A stretch of 38,024 nt of DNA from Lachnospiraceae bacterium (GTDB lineage Bacteria; Bacillota; Clostridia; Lachnospirales; Lachnospiraceae), in assembly GCA_028693705.1 (NCBI GenBank), contig JAQUUX010000026.1, positions 1-38,024 of the forward strand, written 5' to 3'. The position numbers and the translations under genes were made by a program. The stretch's first letter is position 1, and every line of letters starts with the position of its first letter. The notes beneath the pieces were generated by a model. That model ran no database searches, had not been told where the DNA came from, and saw only the letters and a program-made list of their open reading frames with translations. Below are positions 9,143-18,076 of this stretch, piece after piece.

Positions 9143-9196
9143 TTTACATAAATTTTACATAAAAATCCGTTTAAGTTTACATTCCTATACTATACT
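9143..9196 (+). promoter_or_regulatory. Pho-box array and promoter of the Na/Pi cotransporter
   Basis: TTTACA repeats begin at 9143, 9154 and 9176, that is 11 and 22 bp apart. The last ends 9 nt before a -10-like TATACT at 9191-9196. Repeat sequence, skipped register and 9-nt gap match the pstS promoter. This gives the cotransporter and phoBR a second phosphate-controlled promoter inside the locus. Confidence 0.8.
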
Positions 9197-9274
9197 GTCC
9201 GCAATAAAATTTATATTTACTTTATATATTTTATGATATACTATATGGGACTAGTTGGGAAAAGGAGTAATCAA

Positions 9275-11077
9275 ATGGATTTTTTTGGTATTTTGACGTT
9301 ATTCGGTGGTCTGGCTATGTTCCTGTATGGAATGAATGTCATGGGAGACGGACTTGCTAAAGCAGCTGGTGGAAAGCTGGAGCAGATTCTGGAAAAACTG
9401 ACGAATACACCTATTAAGGGTGTACTGCTTGGTGCGGCGGTGACTGCGGTTATCCAGTCATCATCAGCGACTACGGTTATGGTAGTTGGTTTCGTAAACT
9501 CCGGAATCATGAAATTAAACCAGGCGGTGGGTATTATCATGGGTGCCAATGTGGGTACTACTGTGACCTCCTGGATCTTAAGCTTATCCGGAATTGAAAG
9601 TAATAATTTCTGGATTCGTATGCTGAAACCCAGTTCGTTTTCACCTATTCTTGCTGTTATCGGTATCATTTTCTTAATGTTTTCCAAGAGTGAAAAGAAA
9701 CATGATATTGGTGGGATTTTATTAGGCTTTGCCGTGTTGATGTTTGGTATGGAAAGTATGAGCGGCGCGGTAAAACCGCTTGCCAATGTACCGGAATTTA
9801 CCAGTATATTGACTATGTTTGCAAATCCGGTCTTTGGTATGATAGCGGGTGCTGTATTGACAGCAGTCATTCAGAGTTCTTCCGCATCAGTCGGTATTTT
9901 GCAGGCATTGAGTGCAACCGGTTCCGTTTCATTTGGTGTGGCGCTTCCTATTATCATGGGTCAGAATATCGGTACCTGTGTAACTGCACTGATTTCAGCA
10001 GTTGGAGCCAAGAAAAATGCTAAAAGAGCAGCGTTTGTGCATTTGTATTTTAACCTGTTAGGTACCGTTATTTTCATGGTTGTTTTTTATACGATAAATG
10101 GTTTTATGCATTTTGGATTTTTGGGAACTGCTGCAAATGCAGCCGGTATTGCAGTAATCCATAGTGTTTTCAATATTGTAGCTACGATTTTGCTGTTACC
10201 ATTCTCCTGGCTGCTTGAAAAAATGGCAACTGCCACAGTTCAGGATACAGAAGCTGACAGACTTGCTTTACTTTCAAAGGAACAGGAATATGAAGATCTG
10301 AAGCTGTTGGATTCACGTTTCCTGGAAAAACCTGCATTTGCTGTTGCACAGAGTATGGAAGTTGCAAAGCGTATGGCGGTGCTGTCAAAAGATGCTATTT
10401 TAGAGTCGATGTCTGTGTTCGAAACGTTTGATGCAGAACGGGCGCAGCATGTCATTGCGTTGGAAAATCAGGTTGACCGTTATGATGATGAACTGGGTAC
10501 TTATCTGGTAAAATTAAGCAGCAAACACTTATCTCAGAAGGATAGTCAGACAACATCCCTGATCCTGCACAGTATCGGAGATTTTGAGCGAATCTCTGAT
10601 CATGCCATTAATATTGTGGAAACAGCCTCAGCGATGCAGAATAAAAAACAGAGATTTTCTGAGAAAGCACAGTATGAGTTGCAGGTTTATGGAGATGCCA
10701 TAAAAGAAATTCTGGACAAGGCAGTAAGAGTTTTCGATACAGGAGATTTACTGCTGGCATCAGAAATTGAACCATTAGAGGAAGTAATTGATTCTCTGCA
10801 CAGCGAGATTAAAAAACGACATATCAAGCGTCTGCAAAAGGGAAAATGTACTATTGAACTTGGTATTGCGTTGGAAGATCTGATTACAAATTATGAAAGA
10901 GTAGCAGATCATTGTTCCAATATTGGTGTTTCCATGATTCAGATCAACGCAGATGGATTTGAAACACATGAATATCTGGAAAAATTGAAAAAGGAAAATA
11001 ACGCAGACTTTGAGTCAAAATATAATATGTATAAACAAAAATATTCCATTAAAAAAGAGACGAAGGATTTAGACTAA
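9275..11077 (+). CDS. Na+/phosphate cotransporter family protein with PhoU-like C-terminal domain
   Basis: A 600-residue protein with two parts. Residues 1 to about 320 hold the duplicated Na/Pi-cotransporter core, each half carrying the QSSS hallmark (residues 61-64 and 200-203). Residues of roughly 350-580 are helical and PhoU-like, with FERISDHAINI and YERVADHCSNI metal-binding signatures. The family moves phosphate with sodium, and the tail probably regulates it. The ATG at 9275 follows AAAGGAG by about 7 nt. An in-frame ATG at 9233 lacks a ribosome site and is rejected. It lies between phoU and phoB under its own Pho-box promoter, so the cell has both a high-affinity Pst system and a second phosphate carrier here. 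Confidence 0.92.
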   Translation: MDFFGILTLFGGLAMFLYGMNVMGDGLAKAAGGKLEQILEKLTNTPIKGVLLGAAVTAVIQSSSATTVMVVGFVNSGIMKLNQAVGIIMGANVGTTVTSWILSLSGIESNNFWIRMLKPSSFSPILAVIGIIFLMFSKSEKKHDIGGILLGFAVLMFGMESMSGAVKPLANVPEFTSILTMFANPVFGMIAGAVLTAVIQSSSASVGILQALSATGSVSFGVALPIIMGQNIGTCVTALISAVGAKKNAKRAAFVHLYFNLLGTVIFMVVFYTINGFMHFGFLGTAANAAGIAVIHSVFNIVATILLLPFSWLLEKMATATVQDTEADRLALLSKEQEYEDLKLLDSRFLEKPAFAVAQSMEVAKRMAVLSKDAILESMSVFETFDAERAQHVIALENQVDRYDDELGTYLVKLSSKHLSQKDSQTTSLILHSIGDFERISDHAINIVETASAMQNKKQRFSEKAQYELQVYGDAIKEILDKAVRVFDTGDLLLASEIEPLEEVIDSLHSEIKKRHIKRLQKGKCTIELGIALEDLITNYERVADHCSNIGVSMIQINADGFETHEYLEKLKKENNADFESKYNMYKQKYSIKKETKDLD

Positions 11078-11092
11078 GCGGAAAGGATTATT

Positions 11093-11767
11093 ATGGGTGC
11101 GGTTGTTTTTATTGTAGAGGATGATCAGAATATTCGAGAAATTGAAACCTTTGCATTGAAGAATTCAGGGTATACAGTTGAGGATTTTGATTGTGCAAAA
11201 AGTTTTTTTGACAGATTACAGGAGAAACAACCGGATTTGATCCTGTTGGATATTATGTTGCCGGATAAGGATGGCTTGGAAATCGTAGATGATCTTAGAC
11301 ACAATCTGGCAACGGTACGAATTCCTATTATTATGGTAACGGCCAAGACTACTGAGCTGGACAAGGTAAAAGGGCTGGATATCGGAGCTGATGATTATCT
11401 GACTAAACCATTTGGTGTCATGGAACTGATCTCGAGAGTAAAGGCACTTCTTAGAAGAGCACAAAAACTCCAGGAAGAGCGTGTGATGACTTTGGGTGAG
11501 ATCAGTCTGGATTCTGAAAAGCGTGAAGTATATACCGGGGAAGAACGGTGTGAACTGACCTTTAAAGAATTTGAGCTTTTAAAGATGCTGATGTTAAATG
11601 CAGGTATTGTTCTGAAAAGAGATACCATTATGGAGGATATCTGGGGTATTGATTTCGAGGGAGAATCCAGAACACTGGACATGCATATTAAAACCTTGAG
11701 ACAAAAACTTGGAGAAGCGGGAAATCATATTAAAACAGTACGTAATGTGGGATACCGGATGGAGTAG
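11093..11767 (+). CDS. phoB: OmpR/PhoB-family response regulator
   Basis: A 224-residue regulator. The receiver domain (about 1-118) has the acidic pocket EDD at 9-11, phospho-acceptor Asp53 in LLDIMLPD, and Lys in YLTKPFG near 103. The C-terminal winged-helix DNA-binding domain (about 128-222) contains the ELTFKEFELLKML start and ends RNVGYRME. Position, 15 bp after the phosphate cotransporter and 3 bp before a PhoR-like kinase, makes it the likely activator of the two TTTACA-repeat promoters upstream. In Firmicutes this protein is also called PhoP. Confidence 0.9.
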   Translation: MGAVVFIVEDDQNIREIETFALKNSGYTVEDFDCAKSFFDRLQEKQPDLILLDIMLPDKDGLEIVDDLRHNLATVRIPIIMVTAKTTELDKVKGLDIGADDYLTKPFGVMELISRVKALLRRAQKLQEERVMTLGEISLDSEKREVYTGEERCELTFKEFELLKMLMLNAGIVLKRDTIMEDIWGIDFEGESRTLDMHIKTLRQKLGEAGNHIKTVRNVGYRME

Positions 11768-11770
11768 ACT

Positions 11771-13087
11771 ATGAAGAAGAAAATTAATTTACAATTTTTA
11801 TTCTTGTCATTTGCGGCTATCGTTGTAACTATGGTTATAACGACAGCCGTTTATTATGAGCTTTTCAAGACCGAGGTACTGGATGATCTGCGGGCAAGTA
11901 TTCATGTTTTGATAGGGACAGGAAGCTTTGATAATGCAGAGCATGTAGAATTTGCTACCAAGTATGAGGATTTGCGGATTACCATGATCGCTCCGGATGG
12001 AACGGTGCTGTATGATAATGAAGCTGATATTCTGGATATGGATAATCACGGCAGCAGACCCGAGGTGGAAAGAGCATTTCAGTCGGGCTGGGGACAGGCG
12101 ATCCGAAAGTCGGACACCTTGAATCAGAATACTTTTTATTATGCTTCCAGACTGGAAAATGGCTGTGTGCTGAGAGTCGCAAAAGAGGCAGGCAGTATTT
12201 TCAGTATCGTAGAGTCAATTTTCCCTATGATGCTGGTCCTGATAATCTGTTTATTTGCATCCATTGTTACGCTGACTCATTATCTGACTAAAAGTATTGT
12301 ATCCCCCATTGAACAGATGGCAAATAATATGGATCATCTGGAAAATGTGGATGCTTATAAAGAAATGCAGCCTTTTATCAATACAATCCAGAAGCAGCAT
12401 GAGGATATTGTAAAAAGTGCGCAGATCAGACAGGAATTTACTGCAAATGTGTCCCATGAGTTGAAGACGCCATTAACTTCTATTTCCGGTTATTCGGAAT
12501 TGATTGAAAATGGTATGGCTACCCAGGGGGATGTGGAGCATTTTGCAGGAGAGATTCATAGAAATGCAGAGCGTCTGTTAACATTGATTAATGATATTAT
12601 CAGGCTGTCGGAGTTAGATGTTATGGAGGATGTTCCGGAAATGGAAAGCCTGGATTTGCATGCAATTGCTCAGACGGCGGTGGATATGCTACAGATCAAT
12701 GCGGAAAATCATGATATTATCTTAAGGCTGGACGGACAGACCAGTATGATCCGCGGAAACAAAATGATGATGGAAGAATTAGTTTATAATTTGACAGATA
12801 ACGCCATTCGATATAATAATAAGGGTGGTAAGGTTTTTGTTTCTGTGTATTCCCATGCAGGACATACGGTATTATCTGTGAAGGATACCGGAATTGGTAT
12901 TTCCATGGAACATCAGGATCGTGTATTTGAGCGGTTTTATCGTGTCGATAAAAGTCGATCCAAATCCACAGGTGGAACCGGACTTGGCCTTGCCATCGTA
13001 AAACATATCGTTGCCCAGCATAATGCAAAACTGGATCTGAATAGTGAACCGGGTAAGGGAACGGAGATTAAGGTGGAGTTTTCGTGA
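11771..13087 (+). CDS. phoR: PhoR-type sensor histidine kinase
   Basis: A 438-residue membrane kinase. It has a first helix at about residues 9-29, an extracytoplasmic domain of about 120 residues, a second helix near 150-172, and a HAMP-like linker (SPIEQMANNMD). The HisKA box is VSHELKTPLTS with phospho-acceptor His229. The ATPase domain has an N-box (LVYNLTDNAIRYN), DTGIGIS and GGTGLGLAI. It phosphorylates the adjacent PhoB when the Pst-PhoU complex signals low phosphate. No cytoplasmic PAS domain is evident, unlike many PhoR proteins. Its 3' end overlaps the next gene by 4 bp. Confidence 0.9.
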   Translation: MKKKINLQFLFLSFAAIVVTMVITTAVYYELFKTEVLDDLRASIHVLIGTGSFDNAEHVEFATKYEDLRITMIAPDGTVLYDNEADILDMDNHGSRPEVERAFQSGWGQAIRKSDTLNQNTFYYASRLENGCVLRVAKEAGSIFSIVESIFPMMLVLIICLFASIVTLTHYLTKSIVSPIEQMANNMDHLENVDAYKEMQPFINTIQKQHEDIVKSAQIRQEFTANVSHELKTPLTSISGYSELIENGMATQGDVEHFAGEIHRNAERLLTLINDIIRLSELDVMEDVPEMESLDLHAIAQTAVDMLQINAENHDIILRLDGQTSMIRGNKMMMEELVYNLTDNAIRYNNKGGKVFVSVYSHAGHTVLSVKDTGIGISMEHQDRVFERFYRVDKSRSKSTGGTGLGLAIVKHIVAQHNAKLDLNSEPGKGTEIKVEFS

Positions 13088-13827
13088 AATTTGGTCAGGA
13101 ACAAAGATTATCTGCAGATGGCAGATATTATAATCTAAATGATATGGTAAAGCTGAACTGTGATGAGTGTGCGGGATGTTCTGCATGCTGTCAGGGGATG
13201 GGTGATACCGTGGTTTTAAATCCCTTGGACATCTATAGAATGTCCAGGGGACTTGTTATGTCCGGAAATACTTCGGAAGAAGGAAAAATATCGGTTGGGT
13301 TTATGCAGCTCATGGAAAAATGGGTTGGACTTCATGTGGAGGATGGGATTCTGCTGCCACATATGCAGATGGTGACAGGATCTTCGACGGATACTGCAGG
13401 TAAGTGTGGCTTTCTGGATGACAAGGGGCGTTGCAGTATACATTCTTTTCGTCCGTCAATCTGTAGAATTTTTCCTTTAGGAAGAAATTTTGACGGGGAG
13501 GATTTTCAGTACTTTGTGCTGGAAGGAGACTGCCCGAAAGAGCGAAAGACTAAAATCAAAGTGAGCAAATGGATCGGAACAGATCATGTAAAAGAAAATC
13601 ATAAGTTTATTAATGACTGGCATTATTTTATGAAAGCAGCTAAAACACTGGCAGTTGGGATGAAGATGCAGGGTGAAGCTTCAGAAGAACGTTTAAAACA
13701 GATGAATATGACTCTCTTACAGTTATTTTTCATACAGCCTTATCAGGCGGAAGATGAGCGGAACTTTTATACAGAATTTGCCGGACGGCTGGAACAGGGG
13801 ATGAAGATCATTGAAGCAGAAAAATGA
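13084..13827 (+). CDS. YkgJ-type cysteine cluster protein
   Basis: A 247-residue cytosolic protein with the zinc/iron-chelating Cys cluster CDECAGCSACC near residues 23-33. A second cluster around GKCGFLDDKGRCSIHSFRPSICRIFP (about 106-130) is typical of the YkgJ family. The biochemical role is not established for the family. It starts at GTG 13084 inside the phoR stop (4-bp overlap), so it is probably translated with the Pho operon, although nothing else ties it to phosphate. Its end overlaps the next gene by 17 bp. Confidence 0.85.
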   Translation: MKFGQEQRLSADGRYYNLNDMVKLNCDECAGCSACCQGMGDTVVLNPLDIYRMSRGLVMSGNTSEEGKISVGFMQLMEKWVGLHVEDGILLPHMQMVTGSSTDTAGKCGFLDDKGRCSIHSFRPSICRIFPLGRNFDGEDFQYFVLEGDCPKERKTKIKVSKWIGTDHVKENHKFINDWHYFMKAAKTLAVGMKMQGEASEERLKQMNMTLLQLFFIQPYQAEDERNFYTEFAGRLEQGMKIIEAEK

Positions 13828-15178
13828 AATTGATATGTTACATGGACCTTTATTGTCTAAAATACTGGCTTTTACATTGCCGTTAATGGCTACCAGTATT
13901 CTGCAGCTGTTGTTCAATGCGGCAGACACAATTGTAGTAGGAAGATTTGCCGGGCATACCAGTCTGGCTGCAGTAGGCAGTACCACCAGTTTGATACAGC
14001 TGTTCGTAAATTTGTTATTAGGCCTTTCTATTGGTACGAACGTAGTAGTCGCTCAGTTCTTAGGTGCAGGAAAACTGCAAAAGATAAAGGAAGCGGTACA
14101 TACGGCTATGCTGATGGCAGCCGTTGGTGGAGTGGTGATGGCAATCATTGGATGGGTTTGTGCACCGCAGCTGTTAAAGGCAATGGCTACGCCGGATGAC
14201 GTGATTGGACTGTCCGGTTTATATCTTAGAATATATTTTATCGGCATGCCGTTTCAGACAATTTATAATTTCAGTGCGGCTATTTTGCGTGCAAAAGGAG
14301 ATACCCGAAGACCACTGATCTATTTGTCTGTCAGTGGTATCATGAATGTGGTACTTAATCTGTGGTTTGTAATCGGATTACATATGGATGTGGCAGGCGT
14401 TGCGCTGGCAACTATTATTAGCCAATTTGTTAGTGGCATTCTGGTTTTTAGATGTTTGTGTATGGAAAAGGGACCTCTTCATTTTTCCTTCAATGACCTG
14501 GTCTTTGAAAGAGAAAGTTTTGTGAAAATGATGAGAATCGGATTACCGGCAGGACTGCAGAGTACAGTATTCAGTCTATCAAATGTGGTAATCCAGAGTA
14601 CTGTGAACGGATTTGGCAGTGTGGTTATGGCGGGTAACAGTGCAGCCATTAGTATTGAAGGTTTTGTATATGTTTCCATGAATGCTTTCCAACAGGCTTG
14701 TCAGACCTTTGTGGGACAAAATGCCGGAGCAGGCCAGTTTAACAGAGTTAAGAAAATACTGTTACGGTGCCTGGCGTGTGCAACAGCAACAGGAGTTTTA
14801 TTAGGTGGACTGGTTATTTTATTTGGAGAACAGTTATGTGAAATCTATTCTTCAGATCCGGAAGTAATTCAATGGGGTATGCTAAGACTGTTGATTATCT
14901 GCTCCACCTATTTCTTATGCGGTATAATGGATACCATGGTTGGCGCACTTAGAGGTATCGGCTATTCCGTGGTGCCTATGATCGTAAGTCTGATTGGTGC
15001 ATGCGGTTTTCGTCTGCTGTGGATCGCATTTGTATTTCCATTAAGTCCGGTTATCGAAAATTTGTACATATCTTATCCGATTTCATGGCTTTTGACTTTT
15101 ATAGCGCATGTGATTTATTGGAAGATAGAGTGGAGAAAAGTAGAAAAAATGCAGGTAAATCGCTTAGAAAGGGCATAA
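13811..15178 (+). CDS. MATE family efflux transporter
   Basis: A 455-residue protein with about twelve helices in two homologous halves. It opens with the MATE signature around MLHGPLLSKILAFTLPLMAT, followed by LFNAADTIVVGRFAG. Family members export cationic drugs or metabolites in exchange for Na+ or H+. The start is TTG 13811, 10 nt after AGGGG and inside the upstream gene; ATG 13835 (residue 9) is the alternative. The MKQKNEIDMLHGP reading resembles the usual N-termini. The substrate is unknown. Confidence 0.88.
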   Translation: MKQKNEIDMLHGPLLSKILAFTLPLMATSILQLLFNAADTIVVGRFAGHTSLAAVGSTTSLIQLFVNLLLGLSIGTNVVVAQFLGAGKLQKIKEAVHTAMLMAAVGGVVMAIIGWVCAPQLLKAMATPDDVIGLSGLYLRIYFIGMPFQTIYNFSAAILRAKGDTRRPLIYLSVSGIMNVVLNLWFVIGLHMDVAGVALATIISQFVSGILVFRCLCMEKGPLHFSFNDLVFERESFVKMMRIGLPAGLQSTVFSLSNVVIQSTVNGFGSVVMAGNSAAISIEGFVYVSMNAFQQACQTFVGQNAGAGQFNRVKKILLRCLACATATGVLLGGLVILFGEQLCEIYSSDPEVIQWGMLRLLIICSTYFLCGIMDTMVGALRGIGYSVVPMIVSLIGACGFRLLWIAFVFPLSPVIENLYISYPISWLLTFIAHVIYWKIEWRKVEKMQVNRLERA

Positions 15179-15185
15179 TTTTAAT

Positions 15186-15608
15186 ATGAAAGAAAAAACA
15201 AATACATCAAACAAAAAGAAACTGTTATTTCCGGCTGTATTAACCGGTTGTATTATACTGTTTGCAGTACTTTATCTGGTGTTTTCACCGAAGGCTGTGG
15301 AGGGAAGTAAGGCGCTTTCCATTACAGTGGTTGATGCTGCAGGTGCAGAAACCGAATATACTGTGCATACAAATGCAGAATATCTGCGTCAGGCATTGGA
15401 GGAAACTGAAGGGTTGACAGTAGAGGGCGATGAGTCTACTGACTATGGTCTGATGGTTACGACTGTAAACGGCCTATATGCGGATATGGAAAAAGATGGT
15501 GCTTATTGGGGATTTTATGTGGACGATGAGTACTGTCAGTACGGTGTGGAAAACCAGCCGGTTGAGGACGGACAGGCCTACCGGATTGTTTACGAGACGA
15601 TGAAATGA
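15186..15608 (+). CDS. Membrane-anchored DUF4430 domain protein
   Basis: A 140-residue protein with a single N-terminal membrane helix (about residues 12-32) and an exported DUF4430 domain. The segment starting SITVVDAAGAETEYTVHTNAEYLRQALEE and the later YWGFYVDDEYCQYGVENQPVEDGQAYRIVYE are typical. DUF4430 resembles the C-terminal domain of vitamin B12 binders such as transcobalamin. The ATG of the ECF S component overlaps its stop by 4 bp, so the two products probably work together as binding protein plus membrane subunit. The ligand is not shown by the sequence. Confidence 0.8.
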   Translation: MKEKTNTSNKKKLLFPAVLTGCIILFAVLYLVFSPKAVEGSKALSITVVDAAGAETEYTVHTNAEYLRQALEETEGLTVEGDESTDYGLMVTTVNGLYADMEKDGAYWGFYVDDEYCQYGVENQPVEDGQAYRIVYETMK

Positions 15609-16120
15609 AAAAACAGAAACTGACAACTAAGGAACTGGTTCTCATGGGAATATTGGTTGCTGTATTAGAGGCGTCTAAGATGGCATTGGCGTTTCTGCCA
15701 AATGTGGAACTGGTTTCCTTTTTCATTATTTTATATACGGTAATATTTGGAAATTGGATCTGGCCGATACTGGTAGTTTTCCTGGCGCTGGAAGGATTGT
15801 TAAACGGTTTTGGACTCTGGTGGATCATGTATGCCTATGTGTGGCCGCTATTGGCACTGGCGGCTTTTCTATGCAGGAAGCAGAAATCGACTTGGTTTTA
15901 TAGTGTATTATCCGGATTCTTCGGATTGTTTTTTGGTGGCTTGTGTTCCTTTACCTATTTATTTTTTGGTGGGGTTCGTACGGCCTTCGCATGGTGGATT
16001 GCGGGGATTTCTTATGACTTGATCCACTGTGTATCAAATTTTATACTGTGTCTTTTACTTTTTCGTCCATTACAGAGGGCGCTGTTACAATGCAGGTCTT
16101 TATTTAAGGAGAATTTATAA
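15605..16120 (+). CDS. ECF transporter S component-like membrane protein
   Basis: A 171-residue, Trp-rich protein with about six helices. Its N-terminus (TTKELVLMGILVAVLEASKMAL) and overall plan fit the substrate-binding S subunits of energy-coupling factor transporters. No ECF ATPase or T subunit is in the window, so it would rely on a shared module encoded elsewhere, as is usual for group II systems. The 4-bp ATGA overlap with the DUF4430 gene suggests a fixed pair. Cobalamin or a related corrinoid is a reasonable but unproven substrate. Confidence 0.75.
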   Translation: MKKQKLTTKELVLMGILVAVLEASKMALAFLPNVELVSFFIILYTVIFGNWIWPILVVFLALEGLLNGFGLWWIMYAYVWPLLALAAFLCRKQKSTWFYSVLSGFFGLFFGGLCSFTYLFFGGVRTAFAWWIAGISYDLIHCVSNFILCLLLFRPLQRALLQCRSLFKENL

Positions 16121-16122
16121 TC

Positions 16123-18003
16123 GTGAATATTTTAACGTTAGATCATTTAACAAAAGCATATACTCATAGAAACCTGCTGGAGGATGCTTCCTTTTATCTG
16201 CAGGAGGGAGAAAGGGTAGGGCTCATCGGTATCAACGGAACCGGAAAATCCACTTTATTGAAGATACTGGCGGGATTGGAGGAACCGGATTCGGGGAAAA
16301 GAATTCTGGCTGCTAATCTGACAACGGCATTTTTACCACAGCATCCCGTTTTCCCTGAGGAAGCAACCGTTATTGAAGTAGTGGCAGCCGGCAAAAATGA
16401 GTCAGATACGGCAGCAGCCAAAGCAATGCTGACCAGACTTGGCGTGTCGGATTTTGCTCAGCCGGTAAAGGAGTTATCGGGCGGTCAAAAAAAGAGACTT
16501 GCGCTGGTACAGATATTGGTAAACTCTGCTGATATTTTATTTCTGGATGAACCGACTAACCACCTGGATGCTGAAATGTCTGACTGGCTGGAAAATTATC
16601 TGAAAGGATTTCGGGGCGCACTGGTGATGATAACACATGACCGGTATTTCTTAGATAGTGTGACGAATCGGATCGTTGAACTTGATCACGGTTCTTTGTA
16701 TTCCTATGATGGCGGTTATTCCTCTTACCTGGAATTAAAGGCGCAGAGAGAAGATTATGCTCAGGCAGCAGAGAGAAAGAGACAATCTATCCTCAGAACA
16801 GAGCTGGCATGGGTGCAGAGAGGGGCAAGAGCCAGATCCACGAAACAAAAAGCAAGGCTGGAACGATATGAAATGCTGAAAACCCTGGAAGCACCCCAGG
16901 CGGATCAGGCAGTAGAACTGAATTCCATTTCTACCAGAATGGGCAAGACGACGGTGGAATGTCACGATATTTCAAAAGGATATGGAGACCGGATGCTGGT
17001 TCGGAATTTTTCTTATATCTTTCTGAAAAATGACCGAATCAGTATTGTTGGTCCCAATGGATGCGGTAAGTCAACATTGATGAAGATACTGGCGGGAAAG
17101 GAACGGCCGGATACAGGTGAGCTGGTAGTGGGTCAGACCATTAAAATCGGTTACTACAGTCAGATGATTGAGGATAAGGCTGAGGAACAGGAAAAAGAAG
17201 AAGCCAGATGGAATAATCTGGAATACATGGATCCACAGGAAAAGGTAATTGATTATATTAAAAACACCGCAGAATATGTACAGACGAAGGATGGCAGTGT
17301 TTCTGCCTCTAAAATGCTGGAGCGTTTCTTATTCACACCGGATGCACAATATAGCCCTATCGGGAAGCTGTCCGGAGGAGAAAAACGTAGATTAAATCTT
17401 CTTCGCATTTTGATGGAAGCACCCAATGTTTTGCTATTGGACGAGCCTACGAATGATCTGGATATTACAACACTGACGATTTTGGAAGATTATCTGGATC
17501 AGTTTGATGGTATCGTCATCGTGGTATCCCATGACCGATATTTTCTGGACAGGACTGTGAGACGGTTATTTGCTTTTGAGGCAGATGGCAGTCTGCGGCA
17601 GTACGAGGGCGGTTATACCTATTATGAGACCAAGAAAGGTCTGGATCAGGAAGAAGAGACTGAAAAAAGAAACAGCAGATCAGGAAGTGGACAGTCAAAT
17701 TCTGAAAAAATTGATGAGCAGACAGAGAAAAGCCGTGGTTTTAGGGGAGAGAATAAGCGGAAACTGAAAATGTCTTATCAGGAAGCCAGAGATTATGAGA
17801 ATATCGAAGCCGATATTGCTGCATTAGAAGAAAAAATCTCTGATCTGGATCAAAAAATAGTACAGTATGCCACGGATTTTGTAAAATTAAATGAAGTGTC
17901 TAAACAGAAGGAAGAAACAGAACAATTACTGGAAGCAAAAATGGAACGGTGGGAGTATCTGGAAGAGCTGGCAGAAAGAATAGCAAACGGAGAGATGGCT
18001 TGA
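16123..18003 (+). CDS. ABC-F family ATPase, Uup-like
   Basis: A 626-residue soluble protein with two ABC ATPase domains and no membrane segment. Domain 1 has Walker A GINGTGKST and signature LSGGQKKR. Domain 2 has Walker A GPNGCGKST and signature LSGGEKRR followed by LNLLRILMEAPNVLLLDEP. A linker rich in Arg/Lys joins them. The last 80 residues form a predicted coiled coil (YEARDYENIEADIAALEEKI), as in Uup, which acts on ribosomes or branched nucleic acids. The start GTG 16123 follows AAGGAG by about 11 nt and is 2 bp after the S-component stop. Confidence 0.88.
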   Translation: MNILTLDHLTKAYTHRNLLEDASFYLQEGERVGLIGINGTGKSTLLKILAGLEEPDSGKRILAANLTTAFLPQHPVFPEEATVIEVVAAGKNESDTAAAKAMLTRLGVSDFAQPVKELSGGQKKRLALVQILVNSADILFLDEPTNHLDAEMSDWLENYLKGFRGALVMITHDRYFLDSVTNRIVELDHGSLYSYDGGYSSYLELKAQREDYAQAAERKRQSILRTELAWVQRGARARSTKQKARLERYEMLKTLEAPQADQAVELNSISTRMGKTTVECHDISKGYGDRMLVRNFSYIFLKNDRISIVGPNGCGKSTLMKILAGKERPDTGELVVGQTIKIGYYSQMIEDKAEEQEKEEARWNNLEYMDPQEKVIDYIKNTAEYVQTKDGSVSASKMLERFLFTPDAQYSPIGKLSGGEKRRLNLLRILMEAPNVLLLDEPTNDLDITTLTILEDYLDQFDGIVIVVSHDRYFLDRTVRRLFAFEADGSLRQYEGGYTYYETKKGLDQEEETEKRNSRSGSGQSNSEKIDEQTEKSRGFRGENKRKLKMSYQEARDYENIEADIAALEEKISDLDQKIVQYATDFVKLNEVSKQKEETEQLLEAKMERWEYLEELAERIANGEMA

Positions 18004-18012
18004 AGTTAACAA

Positions 18013-18042
18013 TTGAAGCCTGTCAGCAGAGTGTGGTAAAAT
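18013..18042 (+). promoter_or_regulatory. Possible sigma-A promoter before the 101-aa gene
   Basis: TTGAAG (18013-18018), an 18-nt spacer and TAAAAT (18037-18042) lie in the 73-bp gap after the ABC-F gene. This is the first real gap since phoU, so it may start a new transcript for the genes through rarA. Confidence 0.45.
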
Positions 18043-18076
18043 AAGACATAAACGATTACGAATCGAGGAAGATGCC

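Noticed and set aside
9233-9274. In-frame upstream ATG of the Na/Pi cotransporter
   Set aside because: No ribosome site precedes it; AAAGGAG directly serves ATG 9275, which gives the usual N-terminus.
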